Of a DNA stretch of 10,588 nucleotides, positions 6,559-10,588 are shown in pieces. A program made the position numbers and the translations under genes. The notes beneath the pieces were generated by a model. It did not search any database and was not told the DNA's origin. It worked only from the letters and a program-made list of their open reading frames with translations. Position 1 is the stretch's first letter; each line of letters begins with the position of its first letter. Source of the DNA: Candidatus Gastranaerophilales bacterium. GTDB lineage: Bacteria > Cyanobacteriota > Vampirovibrionia > Gastranaerophilales > JAILCC01. The DNA lies in contig JAKSUS010000027.1 of NCBI GenBank assembly GCA_024408745.1, positions 1 through 10,588 on the forward strand, in the 5' to 3' direction.

Positions 6559-7035
6559 TTATATATCTGCCGTACAATGAGGACATTTTGTTGCTTTTAT
6601 GTCAATAGTAGAAAAGCAACGGGGACAAGTTTTTGTTGTTACTTCTTCTTCTTTCTTGCAATCTTTTTCAACGGTTGCCCTTAATTTGTTAATCATTTTA
6701 ACAAGTAAAAATACTGCAAAAGCAACAATTACAAAACTTATTAATGTATTAATAAACAAGCCGTAATTAATTGTAACGGCACCTGCATCCTGTGCTGCTG
6801 AAAGTGAAGGATATTTTACAAATTCACCGTTTGTCGGAATTGTAAAATATAAATTAGTAAAATCGACTTTACCCATTAACCAGCCTAAAGGTGGCATAAT
6901 AATATCTTTTACGGCTGAATCAACAACTTTTCCAAAGGCTGCCCCGATAATTATACCGACAGCCATATCAATAACATTGCCACGAACCGCAAATGTTTTA
7001 AACTCATTCAAATTTTTCTTAATAAATCCTAACAT
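6559..7035 (-). CDS. mscL: Large-conductance mechanosensitive channel MscL with C-terminal zinc ribbon
   Basis: MscL forms a pentameric pore that opens under membrane tension and releases solutes on osmotic downshock. The start is ATG at 7035 (158 residues), because AGGAG lies 7 nt upstream; an earlier in-frame start at 7065 would put the ribosome site inside the gene and lacks one of its own. Features in order: N-terminal amphipathic helix (LGFIKKNLNEFKTFAVRGN), TM1 (about 17-42, DMAVGIIIGAAFGKVVDS), the DIIMPPLGWLMG motif, an extracellular loop, and TM2 (about 93-112). The tail then carries a Cys4 zinc-ribbon-like motif, Cys137, Cys140, Cys151 and Cys154 (CPRC-x10-CPHC), in place of the usual short helical bundle end. 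It is the first gene of the four-gene minus-strand operon. Confidence 0.95.
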   Translation of the reverse strand: MLGFIKKNLNEFKTFAVRGNVIDMAVGIIIGAAFGKVVDSAVKDIIMPPLGWLMGKVDFTNLYFTIPTNGEFVKYPSLSAAQDAGAVTINYGLFINTLISFVIVAFAVFLLVKMINKLRATVEKDCKKEEEVTTKTCPRCFSTIDIKATKCPHCTADI

Positions 7036-7042
7036 CTCTAAG

Positions 7043-7047
7043 CTCCT
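7043..7047 (-). promoter_or_regulatory. Ribosome binding site AGGAG fixing the mscL start
   Basis: AGGAG lies 7 nt before ATG at 7035, inside the longer in-frame reading that starts at 7065. It favours the MLGFIKK start, which matches other MscL N-termini. Confidence 0.75.
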
Positions 7048-7055
7048 TTTTTTGA

Positions 7056-7084
7056 ATAATAACATAATTATATAAGGGGTGCAA
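7056..7084 (-). promoter_or_regulatory. Sigma70-like promoter of the mscL operon
   Basis: On the minus strand TTGCAC (7084-7079) and TATTAT (7061-7056) are exactly 17 bp apart. Transcription would start near 7049, only a few bases before the ribosome site at 7047-7043. A TATAAT lies inside the spacer (near 7073-7068) but has no good -35 partner. Confidence 0.5.
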
Positions 7085-7148
7085 ATTAATAAAATAAGGC
7101 AATTATTCCAAGTAAAATGTTTTTATTAATACATAAGGGTAATTATGT

Positions 7149-7153
7149 AAGGG
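7149..7153 (+). promoter_or_regulatory. Ribosome binding site AAGGG fixing the start at 7162
   Basis: AAGGG sits 8 nt before ATG at 7162. The earlier in-frame ATG at 7117 has no purine-rich site in front of it, so the shorter protein is preferred. Confidence 0.6.
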
Positions 7154-7161
7154 TAAAAGAC

Positions 7162-8370
7162 ATGGGAATTGAAAAACTTGTATTAAATGCAGGAAAATGT
7201 TTACTAAATCGGGCAGGAATTATGACCGGACGCCAAATGCTTGCAGCAACAACAAAAGTAGGCAGAGGAATAACAGAAGCAGCCTCTAAAGGTAATTTAT
7301 CTGCAGAATTGGCAGGAAGTATTATTAAAAAAGCATTACCTAAAGGTGTAAAAGCCCCTGATTTTATAACTTTATCACTCAAAGAAGCAGACTATTGGAC
7401 ATTGCAAACAGGATTAATTGATGATATTTCTGTATTTAAAGAAACTATACGGATGGCAGGTGGTATGAATGCTGTTAATCCTAAAAATGCAAACAGTATT
7501 TTATATTTAAACCCGGCACTTCTAAATGGTAATTGTGTTGCACATGAATTTAGGCACCATTTAGATCAGCTGGCAACATTAAAAGGAAAGTTAACATCTT
7601 TGTTAAATAAATTTCTTGCAAAGTCAAAAAAACAACAATTAATTAGCAAAAGATTATCACCTATTGTTCAAAAAAAATATAATGAATTAGAAGTAATGAT
7701 TGCATGTAAAGCAGGTATTCTGAACCCGACTGACACAAGAAAATTATTGTATCCACCAACTAAAATCGGATTATTGTGGCATCTTGGAGTATTCGAAAAA
7801 GATTTTGATACCTTTTTGCATGTTCAAGTAAATAATCTATTAACAGACGTTAGTCGTAAAGATAGTATTAAAATATTAAAATATCTTGTTAAACAAGCAC
7901 AAAGCGAAAAGAATGCATATTTTTCAGGTGCAAAAATTACCAGAGCATTAGGACATATTAAAAAAGGGGAAAGTACTTATTCCGATATGTCAGCAGTATT
8001 CCATGATGAACTTGTAAAAGTATTAAAACAAATATTAAAAAAAGAACGGAAAGCTTATTATAAAAGTTTCTTAGGCTTTAAAACTCCTAAAACCAAAATA
8101 GTTCCGGCTGAATTAAAAACAAAAACAGAAACATCATTAAATCTTGGCGATTTTTTATCAAAAGCATCAGCCAAAAGAGTGAATGCAGCTACCAGCGGCG
8201 CTCCCTGTAAAAGCATTACAACTCTTGAAGAAGAACTAAAAAAACAACAAGCAACAATTAAAAAATTCGGGGAAGCATTTTTGGATGATGGTGGTGATGC
8301 AACGACAAAACCAATGGAAAAAATAATAGAAGAAGTCGAAATTGCTATGAAAGAAGCAAATGCCTCTTAA
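7162..8370 (+). CDS. Unrecognised protein with HExxH motif, candidate zincin-like metallopeptidase
   Basis: This 402-residue protein is not one I recognise. The most informative stretch is ILYLNPALLNGNCVAHEFRHHLDQL: a short beta strand followed by a helix with His128-Glu129-x-x-His132, the arrangement of zinc metallopeptidases. A helix about 43 residues later (YNELEVMIACKAGIL, Glu175 and Glu177) could give the third zinc ligand, as in gluzincins. The rest is Lys-rich and mostly helical, with a charged C-terminal region that may form a coiled coil (EEELKKQQATIKKF, EKIIEEVEIAMKEA). No signal peptide or membrane segment is visible. A start at 7117 would add 15 residues but lacks a ribosome site. 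It is divergent from mscL and convergent with degT, so it appears monocistronic. Metallopeptidase activity is inference from one motif. Confidence 0.75.
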   Translation: MGIEKLVLNAGKCLLNRAGIMTGRQMLAATTKVGRGITEAASKGNLSAELAGSIIKKALPKGVKAPDFITLSLKEADYWTLQTGLIDDISVFKETIRMAGGMNAVNPKNANSILYLNPALLNGNCVAHEFRHHLDQLATLKGKLTSLLNKFLAKSKKQQLISKRLSPIVQKKYNELEVMIACKAGILNPTDTRKLLYPPTKIGLLWHLGVFEKDFDTFLHVQVNNLLTDVSRKDSIKILKYLVKQAQSEKNAYFSGAKITRALGHIKKGESTYSDMSAVFHDELVKVLKQILKKERKAYYKSFLGFKTPKTKIVPAELKTKTETSLNLGDFLSKASAKRVNAATSGAPCKSITTLEEELKKQQATIKKFGEAFLDDGGDATTKPMEKIIEEVEIAMKEANAS

Positions 8371-8398
8371 ACTAATATCAAACCATATAATTAGCAAC

Positions 8399-8435
8399 AA
8401 AAAACGAGGTTGCAAATTTGCAACCTCGTTTTCTT
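8399..8435. terminator. Bidirectional intrinsic terminator, 32-bp perfect palindrome
   Basis: Positions 8401-8416 and 8417-8432 are exact reverse complements with no spacer; the GC-rich part is CGAGGTTGC/GCAACCTCG. The plus strand continues TTTTCTT and the minus strand ends in six T (8404-8399). It lies between the 3' ends of two convergent genes (8370 and 8452) and should stop transcription from both. Confidence 0.88.
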
Positions 8436-8451
8436 ATTATAATTTATTAAA

Positions 8452-9570
8452 TTAAACTGCTGTTTTGCACGCTTCAAGAGCTTCAATAAGAGTATTAACA
8501 ACCGTTCTTTGTTGTTCTTCAGTAATTTCAGGGAACATCGGTAACGATAAAACTCTTGTTGTTTTTTCTTCTGTAACCGGTAAATCACCTAATTTACCGC
8601 CCAAATGAGTATGAACTTTTTGTAAGTGCAAAGGAACTGGATAATAAAGCATTGCACCTACACCATGTTCTTGCAAGTATTTATGAACTGCATCTCTGTT
8701 CGGGATTTCAATAGTGTATTGGTGATAAACACATTTTGTTCCTTCTAATTCTCTTGGGACAACAACATCTTTTACCCCTTTCAATAAATCGTTGTATCTG
8801 AGGGCATCTTCTTTACGTTTTTTATTCCATTCGTTAATGTAAGGGAATTTAACTCTCAAAATTGCTGCCTGAACTTCATCAAGTCTGCTGTTTACACCGA
8901 TTTCGTCGTGATAATAGCGAACAGCTCCGCCGTGGTTTCTCAATGCTAACATTCTGTCAGCAAGAAAATCACTATTAGTAATTGCCATACCGCCATCACC
9001 AAAAGCACCTAAGTTTTTAGTCGGGAAGAAACTGAAACATCCAACATCACCGAATGTTCCGACTTTTTGTCCGTTAAGTTCAGCACCAATAGCTTGGCAA
9101 CAATCTTCAATTACATATAAATTGTATTTTTTAGCAATTTTCATGATTTCAACCATATTTGCAGGTTGTCCGTATAAGTGAACAGGAATAATCGCTTTTG
9201 TTTTTGGTGTGATTTTCTTTTCTAATTCTTTATAATCCAAGTTAAAAGTATCTGGGTCAATATCCGCAAAGATTGGTTTTGCACCAACAATTCCGATAGC
9301 TTCCGTTGTAGCAACGAATGTAAAAGCTGTTGTAATAACTTCATCACCTGCACCGATATCCAAAGCTCTCAAAGCTAAGTGAAGTGCATCAGTACCTGAG
9401 TTTAATGCAACTGCTCTTTTAACATTGTTAAATGTTTGAAATTCTTCCTGCAAAGCCTTATTGTGTTTTCCACATATGTATTGACCTGATTTTAAAACTT
9501 CTAAAACTGTTTTCTCAACATCTTTTTGAATTTTTTCGTATTGTTTTGTTAAATCTAAAATTGGTATCAT
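8452..9570 (-). CDS. DegT/DnrJ/EryC1/StrS-family sugar aminotransferase
   Basis: These PLP-dependent enzymes transfer an amino group, usually from glutamate, to a nucleotide-linked keto-sugar for surface glycans or secondary metabolites. The 372-residue protein has the typical start IPILDLTKQYEKI, SGQYICG, the PLP-phosphate region LNSGTDALHLALRAL, DEVITTAFTFVATTEAI, the Asp motif VIEDCCQAIGAE, and the catalytic Lys185 in FFPTKNLGAFGDGG; RNHG and NSRLDEVQAAIL follow. ATG at 9570 is preferred to an upstream GTG at 9579 because GGGAG (9583-9579) lies 8 nt before it and overlaps that GTG. The exact sugar substrate cannot be read from the sequence. No nucleotide-sugar dehydratase, epimerase or glycosyltransferase lies in the window, so it appears separated from a pathway cluster. 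Confidence 0.95.
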   Translation of the reverse strand: MIPILDLTKQYEKIQKDVEKTVLEVLKSGQYICGKHNKALQEEFQTFNNVKRAVALNSGTDALHLALRALDIGAGDEVITTAFTFVATTEAIGIVGAKPIFADIDPDTFNLDYKELEKKITPKTKAIIPVHLYGQPANMVEIMKIAKKYNLYVIEDCCQAIGAELNGQKVGTFGDVGCFSFFPTKNLGAFGDGGMAITNSDFLADRMLALRNHGGAVRYYHDEIGVNSRLDEVQAAILRVKFPYINEWNKKRKEDALRYNDLLKGVKDVVVPRELEGTKCVYHQYTIEIPNRDAVHKYLQEHGVGAMLYYPVPLHLQKVHTHLGGKLGDLPVTEEKTTRVLSLPMFPEITEEQQRTVVNTLIEALEACKTAV

Positions 9571-9578
9571 ATTTCTCA

Positions 9579-9583
9579 CTCCC
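9579..9583 (-). promoter_or_regulatory. Ribosome binding site GGGAG fixing the degT-family gene start
   Basis: GGGAG lies 8 nt before ATG at 9570 and shares a base with the alternative GTG start, which therefore has no site of its own. Confidence 0.7.
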
Positions 9584-9611
9584 TGTTTCCCACTACATAT
9601 TTAATAATTTT

Positions 9612-9620
9612 ATTTTACCA
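9612..9620 (-). promoter_or_regulatory. Possible extended -10 promoter element for the degT-family gene
   Basis: On the minus strand TGG-TAAAAT (9620-9612) has the TGn extended -10 form, about 40 nt before the ATG. No good -35 is visible at 17 bp, so this is tentative. Confidence 0.3.
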
Positions 9621-9669
9621 CAAATTCTTTGGTCTTTATATATTCTTAACGTTTCGTAATTAATAAAAA

Positions 9670-10539
9670 TTATTCCGCTAAACTGACAGTCTTTTTTTCC
9701 ATTTCATTTAACGCATCAGTACCAACCATTTGTTCCAAAACAACTCTTTTCATAAGGAATTCCTGTCTTGCCTTGTATTGATTATCAAGCGCTTCCGTAT
9801 AAAAAGTATTTGCAAGAATTACATGTGGAGAATTTTCAGCATTTAGTTTATCGTAAATTTCTTTTCTGCTGTCAGTTATTTTTATTGATAACTCATACTC
9901 TTTTAATGCGCTTTTATAAGCTAAATAATTGAGCAACAAGGTTTCTTGAAGTTCATCAATAGAACGCGCCAAAATAACCAAATCTGCATCATTTACCTTA
10001 GTCAAACGGCTGTTTGCAGTGTCATTAATCATTGTACCCATTAAGTTTGAACCGATTAAAGAACCTGCTGATAGTGCCGGATTAACAAATGCCTGTCCAA
10101 CAAGAGGGGCAGCACTAATTATAGGTGCAAGGATTTTTTTAACGCCGGATTTATTTACTTCTTCCCCGTTAGGATTAGATAATTTCATAATAGCAAAATA
10201 AACAGTATCACTCTTTTGAACCGCGCTAACCCACAACAAACTTAACTCTTCAAGCATTTTAGAACGTTCTTCTGCAATTTCTGTCGTAACTTCATTAACA
10301 ATAGATTTGGTTAAAGGATCTTGCTTAATATTGTTTTTAACAGTTGTAACTTTTTCTTGTGTTTGAACAACCGGCTCATCTTTTTTATTCTCTGTTAATG
10401 CAGCATTGGTTTCTTCCGTAATTTCTTTATTGCTTAATTTTTTAAAGAAAATAAATTTTTCTTCAGCAGTTTTTTCGTTCTCTTCTTTATAATTTGGATT
10501 TAAGAACGTCATAAAGGCAGTTTTTGTTTTGCTTGACAA
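9670..10539 (-). CDS. Unrecognised helical protein with central hydrophobic segment (5' end uncertain)
   Basis: I do not recognise this protein of up to 289 residues. The N-terminal 70 residues are charged and low-complexity (Lys/Glu/Thr). A helix follows at about 80-120, a hydrophobic Ala/Gly/Ser-rich stretch at about 136-172 (ILAPIISAAPLVGQAF...GSLIGSNLMGTM), and then two long helices (about 184-232 and 236-283) predicted from composition. The last region (LLNYLAYKSALKEYELSI, KARQEFLMKRVVLEQMVG) has a loose likeness to the helical hairpin of TolC-type outer membrane proteins; this is a weak impression only. The TTG start at 10539 has no good ribosome site, nor does the ATG at 10512, and no signal peptide is in this frame, so the true start or a frameshift needs resolving. 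It lies upstream of the degT-family gene with a 99-nt gap. Confidence 0.65.
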   Translation of the reverse strand: MSSKTKTAFMTFLNPNYKEENEKTAEEKFIFFKKLSNKEITEETNAALTENKKDEPVVQTQEKVTTVKNNIKQDPLTKSIVNEVTTEIAEERSKMLEELSLLWVSAVQKSDTVYFAIMKLSNPNGEEVNKSGVKKILAPIISAAPLVGQAFVNPALSAGSLIGSNLMGTMINDTANSRLTKVNDADLVILARSIDELQETLLLNYLAYKSALKEYELSIKITDSRKEIYDKLNAENSPHVILANTFYTEALDNQYKARQEFLMKRVVLEQMVGTDALNEMEKKTVSLAE

Positions 10540-10588
10540 TTTCTTTGTAAAAGATTTTAGTGGTAAAAGCGACTATGAGAATTATTGC
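10487..10588 (-). CDS. Possible 3' end of an upstream gene, overlapping the next gene's start
   Basis: A minus-strand frame is open from the window edge to a TAA at 10489-10487 and encodes 33 residues, beginning AIILIVAFT and ending YDVLKSKL. It overlaps the start of the helical-protein gene in another frame. It may be the real end of an upstream gene, the displaced signal-sequence-like beginning of the following gene after a frameshift, or chance. The evidence is only an open frame and a hydrophobic stretch. Confidence 0.25.
   Translation of the reverse strand, partial: AIILIVAFTTKIFYKEIVKQNKNCLYDVLKSKL

Noticed and set aside
9670..10539. Calling this gene a TolC-family outer membrane protein
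   Set aside because: The likeness is confined to a loose helical pattern near the C-terminus; there is no signal peptide in frame, no beta-barrel segment and the length is short for the family.

Overview
The window is AT-rich bacterial chromosome with short intergenic gaps, mostly ATG starts and clear GGAG-type ribosome binding sites. SepF next to a YggS-type PLP protein points to a Gram-positive or cyanobacterial-type division apparatus. The medium-chain dehydrogenase resembles cyanobacterial MDR-like proteins. A short protein with an N-terminal 'LTFKG' stretch resembles small proteins I associate with gut non-photosynthetic Cyanobacteria (Vampirovibrionia/Gastranaerophilales). That placement is inference from memory, not a database result. 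No mobile element, CRISPR array, tRNA or rRNA is visible.

Left block (1-4039, + strand): the 3' part of ligA (NAD-dependent DNA ligase; its N-terminal part lies before the window), a two-helix membrane protein, an exported SIMPL-domain protein, a zinc medium-chain dehydrogenase and lipoyl synthase lipA. Gaps are 1-14 nt with one 20-nt overlap, so they are probably co-transcribed, although their functions are unrelated.

Centre (4044-4988): two small minus-strand genes, one encoding the 'LTFKG' protein and one a secreted protein. The intergenic DNA around them holds a 13-bp inverted repeat, an AT-rich hairpin and a strong plus-strand terminator. That terminator overlaps the 3' end of the secreted-protein gene and has no obvious plus-strand gene just upstream.

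Minus-strand operon (7084 down to 4930): mscL (with a C-terminal zinc ribbon), rsfS, yggS and sepF, with 24, 6 and 22 nt gaps. It runs from a good sigma70-like promoter to a clear intrinsic terminator. It combines osmotic protection, ribosome silencing, PLP homeostasis and Z-ring assembly.

Right part: a 402-residue unrecognised plus-strand protein with an HExxH motif (zincin-like candidate) converges on a DegT-family sugar aminotransferase gene across a 32-bp perfect palindrome that should terminate transcription in both directions. Upstream of degT on the minus strand is an unrecognised helical protein whose 5' end is unclear.

Most of the window is ordinary housekeeping. The parts most worth a second look are the HExxH protein, the unexplained plus-strand terminator region at 4394-4586, and the unclear 5' end near 10490-10588. 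I see no convincing new multi-gene system.
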